The notes under the pieces: model-generated
Seen by the model: only the letters and a program-made list of their open reading frames with translations
The model's database searches: none
Told to the model about the DNA's origin: nothing
Shown here: positions 43,391-53,885 of the stretch, piece after piece
Position numbering within the stretch: position 1 is the first letter of the stretch
Layout: each line of letters starts with the position of its first letter
Made by a program: the position numbers and the translations under genes
DNA from: Emmonsiellopsis sp. PD_33
Taxonomy: Eukaryota > Ascomycota > Eurotiomycetes > Onygenales > Ajellomycetaceae
Assembly (NCBI GenBank): GCA_032988165.1
Contig: JANTQF010000044.1
Span: 62,001 to 126,000 of the forward strand
Direction of reading: 5' to 3'
DNA length: 64,000 nucleotides

Positions 43391-44940
43391 ATGTTGCTCC
43401 CCAAAGGCGGCGTTACGTGGAAATCGACGAAGGCCAGAATGCCTCCTTTGAGGCTTCTGGTTTCGCTGGTATCCAAACCACGCTTTCTCCTCTCAATCGC
43501 CGTTACGGGTCTTATAGTGCTGCTATGGAGAGGTATTAGCAGTTCCGCGTCAGAAATGCAGAGGTATGTTTAGTCCTTTTTTCTTTTCCTTTTCCCTCCC
43601 TGTTTTTCTTGCTCTTGAATTCTTGTCTTATCTGGCTCTGCTCCTCGCCTGCTGTGATTACACAAATAGCGTGAGATTTATTCGACTAAATGCTAATATC
43701 TTGCTTTCTCTGGACGTAGTTTCTACTGCTTTGGTCCTTCAAAGGCCCCAACGAGAATGACGCAAAATGAACTGGTTGAATGGAACGCACATCTCCAAAC
43801 CCCCGTATTATTCAACCACCACGAGCCATACGAAGTCAATTCTACCACTATCCAGACTGTCGACCTCAATGCCATTCACTCTACACCCAAAGCCGCCGTC
43901 AATGGCGAGCGCGTTCTCATCCTCACCCCTCTCCGCGACGCGGCTCCATATATCAACAAGTATTTTGATCTTGTCACCGAACTGACTTATCCCCACGACC
44001 TTATCGACCTGGCATTTTTAGTTGGCGACTCTACCGATGACACTCTCGCTGTTTTGTCCGCTGAGTTGGATCGGGTTCAAAAGGATGAGAAAGTTGCATT
44101 CCGTAGCGTGACGATTGTTCAGAAAGATTTCGGATCATCAGTTAGCATGGAAGTCAACGAAAAGCATGGGTTTGAAGCGCAAGGTCCCCGACGAAAGGCT
44201 ATCGCAAAGGCTCGGAATTTCTTGCTCTCCGCCACACTGAAGCCTGAACACTCGTGGGCCTACTGGCGTGATGTTGACATTGTCGACAGCCCCAAGAGGA
44301 TTATCGAGGACTTCGTCGCCCACGATAAGGATATTCTTGTGCCAAGTAGGTTCTGACTTTATTCGATAGGTGTTCGTACTGGTTATGCTAACGTGATTGT
44401 AGATATCTGGTTCCATCGTTATGAAAACGGACGTGATATTGAAGGAAAATGTGTGTACCAAATTCCAAATGCGTTCTTAGACAATTGCTGATATTCATTG
44501 CCTCTAGTTGACTACAATTCGTGGCAAGAAAGCGAAAAGGCCTTGAAGCTCGCTGCCGGTCTCGATAAGGACGTTATTCTAGCTGAGGGCTACAAAGAAT
44601 ATGACACTGGTCGTCACTATCTGGTCAAGATGGGCGATTGGAGAAAGAACAAGGACGAGGAGGTGGAGCTGGACGGTATTGGAGGCGTCAATATTATCGT
44701 CAAGGCTGATGTGCACCGAGCAGGTATGCGTTCTAAACAGTTCCCTTGTCTACTGTCGTTCTAACGCGAAATTTAGGTATCAACTTCCCATGCTATTCAT
44801 TCGAGAACCAGGCAGAGACCGAAGGCTTTGCCAAGATGGCCAAACGTGCTGGATACCAGGTCTTTGGGCTTCCCAATTATGTTGTCTGGCACATCGATAC
44901 CGATGAGAAGGCAGGAAACCTTGGTGGCCGTCCCGCCTAA
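43391..44940 (+). CDS. ANP1: Mannan polymerase complex subunit Anp1 (GT62)
   Basis: Golgi alpha-1,6-mannosyltransferase subunit extending N-glycan outer chains and mannan. Exons 43391-43563, 43720-44345, 44403-44450, 44508-44723 and 44777-44940 give 408 residues. It is a type II membrane protein: cytosolic MLLPKGGVTWKS, then a membrane anchor (FLLSIAVTGLIVLLWRGI), stem, and a catalytic domain with RVLILTPLRDAA, DLAFLVGDSTDDT, EAQGPRRKAIAKARN, the WRDVDIVDSP motif carrying the DXD-type metal site, ILAEGYKEYDTGR, GGVNIIVKADVHRAGINFP and PNYVVWHIDT. Start 43391 is chosen because the MLLPKGGVTWK opening is a family hallmark. Two internal splice joints (48-nt exon 3) fit only in this model. Confidence 0.95.
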
Positions 44941-46023
44941 TCTTCCGTCTACCCTATCACCACTCTGAAGGTTTTTGCGTCTCGACGTATACTCAATTTC
45001 CTTGGCGCCACCTCCCAGCGCCTTGCCGCATATTTCAGCATTTCCTATTTATCTCCCGTCCGCGGCACTCGAAAAAGGCCAGACCTCGTCTCATGAACGA
45101 CTACCTCTCGCAACTATTGCACTGTCCATACGGATGATTTATATATCGTGAGGAGTATGGGTAAACCCATATACACTAAACTCTAATGACTTGGCCCTCG
45201 TAATACGCATTCCCTCCCGTGCCTCTTTTTGTTATCGTCGTGGGACCCATTGCTGATATCTTCTTATCTGATTGTTCCCAGACTTGGCACTTTTTTCTTA
45301 TTTCATAGTTCCTCTCCCTCGTCTCATTTTGTATATGAGGTGTGAGATTTCTATTTATATATCTTTTGTTTGTTTTCTTAACACTCATCCGGCGCTTTGG
45401 GAAACGGGGGCTCACTTACTGCCATTGATTTCGCTTTTTTCTGCCTACGTTACGTGCGACTAGGTGTATTGTTGTAATGTTGTACGTGGTTTTCCTTTTG
45501 TCACTTCTGCTTCGTCTTTGCTCGGCTTCATCTGATTATCGTGAGGTTCGGCTCTTTTTCAATTTTTGTGACCTTATCTTATAGAAGTCTGTTTTAGTAA
45601 CTTACCTACCTTGCTTTTACTATCCGCGCTCCACACCTCCCTTCCTACTTATCTCATTCATTGGTCTTATTCACTACACATCATATATATAATCGCTTTC
45701 TTTTCCGCTCTTTCTTTCTGTGGGTTTGGTTCGCTTCGCTGCTGGATTCGAGTTGGACCAGTCGATACATTTCATGCTTTCGCTGTTTTGTTAGTTCTGC
45801 TGTTCAAAAGCCACGACAAGCCCTAATAATTTTGGTTTATAAATATGACTGAGGGGCATGAATATAGTGTTATTGTTCGATTCGATTTTCTATTTTTGGG
45901 GGCAAAAATTAACTCATTAGATCAATCCTGCTTGCATCAATCATTCATTGCCCCGAGTGCAATCTTGCAAACACCCCATATAATGTTTCTACCAGCACCC
46001 CTTGCTTTTTTCGTTCTAACGAA
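44941..46023. other. Convergent 3' flanks of ANP1 and GH2
   Basis: 1.08 kb between convergent stop codons. T-rich; small frames (45176-45415 minus; 45611-45852 plus) lack resemblance to any family. Nothing else was recognised. Confidence 0.45.
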
Positions 46024-48732
46024 TTATTTACCCACAGTCAAACTGACCTTCGCAGTCCGCAGACCCTTCCCCTTGGCTGTCACAGTGACACGCCCCGTCT
46101 TTCCACCCTCTGAACGAATGATAACCAGACCGAGACCATTGAATGCCTTCCTCTCCTTTGACGCAAACGACGTCATATCAGTCGGATCACCATTATCAGT
46201 CGCCACGATCTCTGCCGGCCCAGAGACAGAATACATAATTTCATCATTTGCCGTGGGGACAACATTCCCATCCCCATCGACCACCTCAACAGTAACAAAC
46301 GACAAATCAACCCCATCCCCCTTAATCGCTCCACGATCAGGGATCAGCCTCAACCCCGCAGCCTCACCAGCAGTCTTCACCGTGCTCTCCGCCCATTCCT
46401 CACCATCTTTATACGTAACAACCCGCAACTCACCAGGCTCATAAACAACCTCATCCCAGCGGAATCGGTAGTTGGATGCCTCCTTGCTCCGCTTCCCCAG
46501 CGACTCACCATTCAAGAACAACTCTGCCTCATCCGCCGCGGAAAACACATGCACAGGCGTAACCTCTCCCACCCGATCCTCATCCCACGTCCAATGGGGC
46601 AAAATATGCGCTGTCTTCAGATCCGGCCGCCACCGCGCCTGATACAAATGGTATCGCTCCTTCTTGAACCCGGCTAGATCGATGATGCCAAAATACGAAC
46701 TGCGCGATGTATAGTACGGCGTCGGCTCACCAATATAGTCCCAGCCAGACCAAACAAACTCACCAGCGACAAATGGGTTTGAATCCTGCGCCGCGAAGAC
46801 TTTGTCTGCTGAGGAGCCGAAATCAGCTGTATAGAGCTCATACGCGCTGACAAATTTGAGATCTGGGTCTCCCCCGCCGGCAAGCTCGTCGCTGGCTGGC
46901 GCGCTGGATTCATTGGTTACGGGGAATATGAATGTACCCCGGGAGCTGACAGCGGCGGCAGATTCGCTGGCCAGGAGGACCCGTTCGGGGAATTTGTCGT
47001 GGAAGGCTCCATATTGGGGTGGCGTTGTGATGCCTTCGAGATCGTCGTAGGCGGGCGCATCACGGATCCCTTCGCCTTGGTAGTTGAGACTGAGCACTTC
47101 GAACTCCAGCGGGAACGGCATGTCGGGTTTTGCGTAGTTCATGGACGCGGTGCTGGGACGTGTGGGGTCCTCTTCGTGCACAATGTCGACTAGCTTCCTT
47201 GCGATTGCAGCGCCCTCTGTGTCTGTGTATTGCTCGCCGACCTCGTTGCCGACGCTCCATATGGTGATGGAGGGGTGGTTGCGGTCTCGTCGGAGCACAG
47301 AGCGCAGATCAGCCTCATACCAATCATCAAAAATTAGGTGGAAGTCGTTTGTCGTCTTGTTCTGCTGCCAGCTATCGAAGATCTCGTCCATGACGATGAA
47401 GCCCATGCGGTCGGTTAGGTCAAGCAGTTCTGGTGCGGGAGGGTTGTGGGCCATGCGTATTGCGTTACAGCCTAGGTCATGGAGGACTTCGAGTTGGCGT
47501 TCAGCGGCGCGGAGGTTGAAGGCTGCACCTAGGGCGCCTAGGTCGTGATGCTGATTTACACCTTGGATGCGGATGTGTTCGCCATTGACAAGGAGGCCCT
47601 GGGAGCCGTCAAATGCGATCGTGCGGATGCCGAAGTGGGTTTCATACGTATCGATGACTTCGCCCCTGGCATAGACGCGCGTGACTGTTGCGTACATGTT
47701 GGGTGTCTGGGAAGGCACTGGACCCCATAGCTTCGGGTTTTCGACTGAGGTAGAGCCATTGATGGACTTGCTTTCTCCTGCTGGTACAGAGACTGTCTCC
47801 CGCTTGAACTGGGCAACCTTTTCTCCTATCTTCCCAGTTTCGAGATCAAGAACATGTAAATCGGTAGCTACCTCAACCTTCCGGCTATCCTCCCCCTTAT
47901 TCTCAATCTGAACAACCAAATCGACAGTTGCGGACTCCGCAGAGATATCCCGTGACGTGATAAAAGTTCCCCACTGGCCAACATGCACCGAATCAACCTT
48001 GGTCAGCCAGATATTCCGATAAAGCCCACCACCAGGATACCACCTTGCCGACTTGACTGGATTATCCAGGCGAATAGCCAATTGGTTCTCTCCGCCAACT
48101 TCCAAATACGGCGTTATATCCAACCTGAACGAATTATATGGATACGGCCACCCCCCAACAAAATACCCATTAACCCAGACCATCGCATATGACATTGCCC
48201 CATCAATATCCAAAAACACGGACTTCCCCTTATCATGTTTCCCAACCTCAATCTTCCTCCGATACCACGCGACGCCCTGCACAGGCAATCTCCCCATCCC
48301 ACCACCCACAACGGGTCCCTCTTCTTCCGTATAAAACGGCCCCTTGATCGCCCAGTCATGCGGGAGATCAACTCCCTCCCACTCCGCATCATCAAACGAG
48401 GTCTGAACGAACGGCACATCGCCACCGGGATTCCCATCCGGTAACTCGTGGCGGTTCTCTGGGTCAGCGATGAAGTCATTGCCGGAGGGGAGGATCCATG
48501 GCTTGAGAACCTCAGCGCCGTCCTGCTCAGAGGGCTCAGGGCGGAGGTCATAGATTAGGCCGTCGGGGTTTGTCGTGCTGCGCATGAATCGCCAGCCATG
48601 GTTGAGGCTGAGGCGTTCGCGGCCGCCGGCATGGTATGCGTCTCTGATGGACAATGCTTCGGTGGATTGGATTAGGAGGAAGGTAATGAGGGTGGTGAAC
48701 CCCCATGCATTAGGGGACGGGGACCACCTCAT
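46024..48732 (-). CDS. Secreted glycoside hydrolase family 2 (beta-galactosidase type)
   Basis: Intronless, 902 residues. A signal peptide covers residues 1-27 (GFTTLITFLLIQSTEALS). The GH2 sandwich domain starts with LSLNHGWRF and includes DLPHDWAIKGPF, GVAWYRRKIEV and YPYNSFRLDITPYL. The TIM barrel has GVNQHHDLGALGAAFN, NAIRMAHNPPAPELLDL, the acid/base in IWSVGNEVGEQ (Glu497) and the likely nucleophile in LLASESAAAVSSRG (Glu590). VWSGWDYIGEPTPY follows, then C-terminal sandwich domains. Motif spelling resembles secreted fungal and bacterial beta-galactosidases rather than beta-mannosidases or glucuronidases; exact specificity is inference. It probably removes terminal galactose from plant polysaccharide side chains outside the cell. 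It lies downstream of GH62 on the same strand. Confidence 0.9.
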   Translation of the reverse strand: MRWSPSPNAWGFTTLITFLLIQSTEALSIRDAYHAGGRERLSLNHGWRFMRSTTNPDGLIYDLRPEPSEQDGAEVLKPWILPSGNDFIADPENRHELPDGNPGGDVPFVQTSFDDAEWEGVDLPHDWAIKGPFYTEEEGPVVGGGMGRLPVQGVAWYRRKIEVGKHDKGKSVFLDIDGAMSYAMVWVNGYFVGGWPYPYNSFRLDITPYLEVGGENQLAIRLDNPVKSARWYPGGGLYRNIWLTKVDSVHVGQWGTFITSRDISAESATVDLVVQIENKGEDSRKVEVATDLHVLDLETGKIGEKVAQFKRETVSVPAGESKSINGSTSVENPKLWGPVPSQTPNMYATVTRVYARGEVIDTYETHFGIRTIAFDGSQGLLVNGEHIRIQGVNQHHDLGALGAAFNLRAAERQLEVLHDLGCNAIRMAHNPPAPELLDLTDRMGFIVMDEIFDSWQQNKTTNDFHLIFDDWYEADLRSVLRRDRNHPSITIWSVGNEVGEQYTDTEGAAIARKLVDIVHEEDPTRPSTASMNYAKPDMPFPLEFEVLSLNYQGEGIRDAPAYDDLEGITTPPQYGAFHDKFPERVLLASESAAAVSSRGTFIFPVTNESSAPASDELAGGGDPDLKFVSAYELYTADFGSSADKVFAAQDSNPFVAGEFVWSGWDYIGEPTPYYTSRSSYFGIIDLAGFKKERYHLYQARWRPDLKTAHILPHWTWDEDRVGEVTPVHVFSAADEAELFLNGESLGKRSKEASNYRFRWDEVVYEPGELRVVTYKDGEEWAESTVKTAGEAAGLRLIPDRGAIKGDGVDLSFVTVEVVDGDGNVVPTANDEIMYSVSGPAEIVATDNGDPTDMTSFASKERKAFNGLGLVIIRSEGGKTGRVTVTAKGKGLRTAKVSLTVGK

Positions 48733-49702
48733 TTTTGCTCGCGTTGATCTAGTAGAGTTCCGCGACGTGAGGTCTTTCGGAACATTTTTCAGTGCCCCCT
48801 TATTCTTTTGACCCCTTCAAGGTTTTCTTTTATAGATATATTTATAGCCTATAGGTTGCGAGTTGTGTACCTGTTTTCCGGGATAGCTGGGAGCTTTTGC
48901 CTTTACCCGCTGCAGGCACTGTCTTTACCCCGGGATTTCCTCCACACCCCCACCCCCTACCCAGCTAATGCCTACCCTTCTCCGCAAACTGCCAAGCAGT
49001 CGCATAACTCCCCATCATTTGCGCGGGAATTGGACGAATACCACGCGATATCTCGGCTATTACATCATCCTCAGTCTTCATCCCCCCAGAATATCTCCCG
49101 CAATTGACCAATCCCTGATCAAAAGGATAAATACTAACCTGACGGATCCGAAGTATGAAATAAGCTTCACCTAAACGGCCAATACTGCAATTCTGTTGGT
49201 GGAAGATCCTCGGCTCATTTCATCCCGAGCGGGGCGGGACTATCGGGCCCAAAAATGCCGGGAGGAACCTGGGGAATAAAGCGGGACTAGTCCAATCATG
49301 GAGCTATGTAACCTCCATGAGGCGGCTGATAGCTGGTTAGATCGGGGAATTAACAAAACCGGAACGGGGAGACGTCCTTTGCGCTTTCTGGACTACATAG
49401 TTAGGTAAGTGGGTTTCTACAACTTATAGGACAACTATGTATTTTGGCTGATGATGCTGTTCAATTCGATCGACCTTCATAGGATTGCCTCGGGAGGATT
49501 CCGGCAAGCCTCCGGATCTGGCTCACTCGGCTCGTGGGATGTAACACCATTGCGCTCACCCGCACCGTGACACTCTGTAGCAAGCTGATCCCGCATCTCA
49601 TTTGTGGTATAACAGGAATAAACAAATAGGCTATTGTGCAACCTGTAGTACATCGCCATAACCATAGCCATTCCACCCCTCTCTCCGACACATCACCATC
49701 TC
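48733..49702 (-). promoter_or_regulatory. GH2 promoter and GH62 3' flank
   Basis: 970 bp between two same-strand CAZyme genes. A GTGGGG site (minus strand, 48948-48953) fits the CreA consensus SYGGRG about 215 bp upstream of the GH2 start. No clear XlnR GGCTAR site was found. No other gene was recognised; the frame 49461-49709 (minus) is not supported. Confidence 0.45.
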
Positions 49703-50755
49703 TTAACACGCCGAATTAGTCTGAGTAAGCAACCCCAGCTTCCACGGCAAAGAATTATAATCCCCTCCCGCCGCCGGATCCACGCCCTGATACAGATATT
49801 TGATATTGCACGGACTAATCACCAACTTCTGATCCACCTCCATCCTCACCACCTCACCATGGCTAATACTAGCCGTCCACGCCTCCCCCTCAAAAGCCAC
49901 ATTATTCGCCCCCGCAAACGGATTCTCCTCCGTATCCGCCAACGGCGTCCAGTCACCCTGAAGACTCCCCGCAGTCCATGAGCGGAAATATCGCCCCGCA
50001 CTCCCAATCGCCTCGACGATGAGGAGATACTGGTTCGCGCCGTACGAGTAGACATTCGCAGCTTCGAACAGCTTGTTCTTGTCCGGATCGGACAGGGTTA
50101 TTTCAGGCTCGTTGAAGCCGTTGGGGAAATCGGCCACGGCCGTCTGCGAGCGGTATAGATGGCCATTGTCGTCGGATGAGAAGAGGTGGCAGTTCTCCTC
50201 GTCGCAAATCACCCACATATCGACCCAGTTGCCATTGCCCATATTCTCAGTGACGGTGGAGGGGATGTCGCTGTAGAAGGTCTTGGGCGCCGTCCACCCG
50301 GCCGGATCGTTTATGTCGGGATTCGTAGAGTAGGCTGCGTTTCCGTTCTGGTACACGAGATACCAGAGACCCTGCGGTTCGAAGAAGAACACCTCCGGCG
50401 CGGCGCGGTAGCCGGTCCCTATTGGGGACTGGTCGAGGTAGAAGAAGTCTGCAGACGGTGCGTCGGCCAGGTCGGTGAAAGATATGTAGACGAGGTTGTA
50501 GCCGGATTGTTGCGCCGTGCTTGCGAAGACGTGGTATTTGTCCTCATAGTAGATGACGGAGGGGTCCTTGATGCCGGCTAGGTGGCGGTCGTCATCTTTC
50601 GGACCCACGAGGGCGCCGCTGGAGCTCCATTCGAAGCTGCTGGGGAGGCTGCCTTCTTGTCTGATTGCCTTGGTGCTGGATCTAGTGCCGATGACGGAGG
50701 AGGTGGCGTGGGCGATACATGCTGATAGCATGAGGAGGGAGGTGAGGTGGACCAT
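49703..50755 (-). CDS. Secreted GH62 alpha-L-arabinofuranosidase
   Basis: Intronless, 350 residues. A signal peptide (MVHLTSLLMLSACIAHATSS) is followed directly by the five-bladed propeller catalytic domain, with no carbohydrate-binding module. Family signatures are LPSSFEWSSSGALVGPK, GIKDPSVIYYEDKYHVFAS (candidate general base Asp64), YRAAPEVFFF, NWVDMWVICDEENCHLFSS (candidate pKa-modulating Asp179), KLFEAANVYSY (candidate acid Glu231) and the C-terminal YNSLPWKLGLLTQ. It removes arabinofuranosyl side chains from arabinoxylan and arabinan outside the cell. Its presence points to a saprotrophic or plant-associated lifestyle. Catalytic residue roles are assigned by family pattern, not demonstrated. 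Confidence 0.94.
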   Translation of the reverse strand: MVHLTSLLMLSACIAHATSSVIGTRSSTKAIRQEGSLPSSFEWSSSGALVGPKDDDRHLAGIKDPSVIYYEDKYHVFASTAQQSGYNLVYISFTDLADAPSADFFYLDQSPIGTGYRAAPEVFFFEPQGLWYLVYQNGNAAYSTNPDINDPAGWTAPKTFYSDIPSTVTENMGNGNWVDMWVICDEENCHLFSSDDNGHLYRSQTAVADFPNGFNEPEITLSDPDKNKLFEAANVYSYGANQYLLIVEAIGSAGRYFRSWTAGSLQGDWTPLADTEENPFAGANNVAFEGEAWTASISHGEVVRMEVDQKLVISPCNIKYLYQGVDPAAGGDYNSLPWKLGLLTQTNSAC

Positions 50756-51992
50756 GATTCACTTGGATATGGGCCTGGTGGTAGCTTCGTACCTGGATTT
50801 TGTTTCTGTCCTGTCTTGGATTTCAGGGACCTCCATCTGCGGATATCACGGGGGCATTTATAAGATCCCATTGGCATTGAGTATCATCCGATCTGGGTAC
50901 ACTACCCCCCGCGGCCAAACAACCAAGTGGGTGTTCCCACATTTACGTTTGCCCGTTTCTCGAGATCACTTAGTCGTCTCTACCTGGTAAGTAGTTTGCG
51001 GACGATCTCATAAAAGTACCAATCGGCATTTGGGAACCCAGGCTCCGTACCGAAACGGGGAACGGCGACGCGGATGATACCACTCTCAATTCACTTGTTC
51101 TTTTTCCAGAAACGGACGCGAAGATCCAGAGTAAGGGATTTGGTGTTGTTTTGACGCGGTTGGTGGAAAGCAAAGAAAGCTGACCGTTAACTTAAATAAA
51201 TAGTAACTACGTATGTTGCCTTGCAGGATCTTATCTCGGCTATTTAGAACGAACAGGGGCTAGTTATATTGCTTTTCGCAGCTTTGTCGTGTAGGTTAGG
51301 ACCTCGGAACTAGGCCAATGGGTCCGTTTCGAATTTTCTTCTCTTTTCTGGAAGGGTTCAAGAATGTTTTAGCCAGTATTATATAGTTGATTGTTTCATG
51401 TTCAAAGAGCACCTACAAGATCTACAGGTGGGAACTGTTTATCAACGAAGTGTGGGGTCACTCATAAAGGGCGGGGTATACATGGAGCCTTGAGAGGCTG
51501 GCAGATAAAATATCCAATTGTTTGCAAGCTAGATGATGTATGTACACTAATTCACTGAAACCAAGTCTTCAAGACCAGATTTCCTTAGTTATGTAAACTC
51601 CCCTGTCTGCCCGGATTTGTCCACGAAGTGGCTGTCTAAAAAGACAAGCCACCCTCCAAGCGCCTCTCGAGATTCTCCTCTTACAATGCGAGTCGGACAG
51701 CGGATTTGAACTGATTTTTTTTAAGTCAGTATAGATATACCTCCTTGATTATGGCTTATATATACCGGAGTTATTTGCATCTATGATCTGGGTTAGCTTA
51801 CGTCTATGGAAACAGGAGAATATGTATAAGCAAATAGGGGTGGAGTCAGGATATGAACACCGTTCCGAGGATCATCTCGGCCGATCCGCAATCATGCAAT
51901 TACCCCGGGATAGAGCCCGATCCCAACCGCAAGCCTCGCGGGATAAAATCCGATGAAAACTGCGAACCCCCCACCCAAGGCAAAAGCCGATC
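50756..51992 (-). promoter_or_regulatory. GH62 promoter region
   Basis: Contains TATAAA on the minus strand (50857-50862), 102 bp upstream of the GH62 start. A GCGGGG CreA-type site (50907-50912, minus) lies about 155 bp upstream, and a GGCTAG matching the XlnR core GGCTAR lies at 51258-51263. The remainder up to 51992 is AT-rich 3' flank of the YCII-domain gene, with no coding frame recognised. Confidence 0.5.
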
Positions 51993-52983
51993 CTATATCA
52001 TGGAGGGGAATCGAAAAAAGAAAATGGCATCTGTTAGACTTACGTTATCTAGATCCCACACCCCTTCCCTGGCATAAATATCTTTGGCCAACTGTTCGCG
52101 AACGGCGTCGGGGGACTCTGCAACAACTACTAGCATGCTACCTTTCATCGGTGGGGTTTGGCCGTCTGTGGGGTGAGCGTCCATCATGGCTCCTGGATTC
52201 TTGTTTGTTAATTTCGGCATTCCCTTGTTGGTTGGGTTGAATGCCAGAGTGAAGGCAAGGAAAAGGTTTGATTAGGGATGAAGGTGGGGAGAAGTAATAC
52301 CTCCAACTTTGAGGAATCCGGATTCGATTACTGGCCCGAGACCGGTCAGGTGGGCCCTGGGTAGGGATAGGTCAGTAATTGAATCTCAGAGACAAATGTA
52401 GGGTGATTTCAAAAAGGAACGAGGAACCCGTGAGTTCAGGAGGAGGTATAGATAACCATGCAGAAGGAAAAGACACAAGTAGGCATCTCGAGAAGCGGGT
52501 GCAAATGTTACCGCACCATGGAACAGATTTCTTTCTCAAACAAGCACCCATGATAATGAAGAGAGGCAACCTTCTTGACACAGAGATCCCGATAATCATA
52601 TATCACGCCAAAATTCACCAACGACGCAATCTCTGACGACAACACCTAAAGACAAAACCCATCTATCTCTAACGACAGAGCGAGAAGAAACATCAACAAA
52701 AAACTTGAACTCACCCGCGAACCTCCACTCTCTTCTGCAGCACACCCTCCTTATCCGGCACGATGACCAGATACTCATTCTTTACCGGAGCGGCGGAACT
52801 CATGTTGCGACAAAGTCTGGGATTTTGGATTGGGCGCGTTTTTGGTGTTGAATTGGACAGGGTAGCACTAGTAGTAGTGGCAGCAGGATGGCGGCTTGCA
52901 GTCGCGAAGGCGTTTCGGGGCTGATATTGGTATTGAGAATAGCAGCGGCGGGAAAAGAGAAGGAGGGAATTTCGGCTCGTCAT
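51993..52983 (-). CDS. YCII-domain protein with mitochondrial-type leader
   Basis: Exons 52983-52715, 52356-52301 and 52192-51993 give 174 residues. Residues 1-60 (MTSRNSLLLFSRRCYSQ...) contain Arg/Ser/Tyr but no Asp or Glu, a mitochondrial presequence. A second in-frame start (MSSAAPVKNEYLV, 52803) begins the conserved part and could give a cytosolic form. The YCII ferredoxin-like domain shows EYLVIVPDKEGVLQKR, HLTGLGPVIESGF, GGAMMDAHP and VREQLAKDIYAREGVWDL. The 3' end is uncertain: a GTAAGT immediately after GVWDLDN (at 52043) could be a donor, whereas unspliced reading ends at 51993 with an unusual tail. Function of fungal YCII proteins is unclear. Confidence 0.75.
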
Positions 52984-53885
52984 CGTATTAAATATCCAAT
53001 CCCCAGGGGGACAGTTGGCGGCTATATATTGCGGCTGTGGGGTAGATAGGGGGAGGGGTGAGTCGGCTGTGACGATGAATTAGAGTTGAAAATAAGGTTT
53101 TGGTGACCCAAAGAGTTTATTTTGATGTCGCGAACCTCCGCACTATGAGATCGTTTTTAACATGAATTGATCTATGCCTGGAACATCTCAAAATCATTTT
53201 ACAACTTTTGAAAAACCTCTTCTGATCAAACTGGGGTGCATGTCATAAGGCGCAGGGGGGTTGTCAGCCACCACCAGCCACAGCCAAGCCAGTTATCAGG
53301 CTGCGTTCGAGCTAGTCGTCTTCCCCAGCGGCAAGGCACTTTTTTCGCCAGGAAAATAGGTTGTGGCATCCAGTCGCAGGGTATTCCAAACATAATCCCC
53401 TACAGCTGAAGGACAGTCGATGTTTATTCAATAGCTGATTCGTTACCATGGACGCTCAACAACGCGCGGGCGCCACTGTAAGCCAGGAGTTAACCAGATG
53501 TTTGGGCATTGCGGGATGCTGCAGGGAAGAAGCTGCAGCTCGGTCTCCGGTCGAAACATGTTCAAGAATGATTGGAGTGAGGGGAATCGAGGCTCAGCCT
53601 GCCACATCTGCCACCTCTGCCGCGAAGCTTTCTTATTAACTTGAAACTACCAGGTGCAAACCCTTGGAAGATTTGAAGAATCACGGTTCCTATGACATGA
53701 GAAATTCTACGGCAGTTTGGATAGACTCGAGATCGACCGGCGGAGAAGGACAAATTTGATGCATCAATATTCTCTTCCTACCTTGCCCGGAGATTCTTCT
53801 GTGGCATAATGGTGCATTCCCCAGCCGCAACGACGCGAACAATAATAGGAATGCTTTCCCAATCGATGTAATATTACACCTAGAG
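52984..53885. other. Divergent intergenic region, YCII / NLR genes
   Basis: 900 bp between divergent starts. No gene was recognised; the small plus frame 53448-53639 and minus frames 53562-53932 have no family resemblance. No TATA or repeat stands out. Confidence 0.45.
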
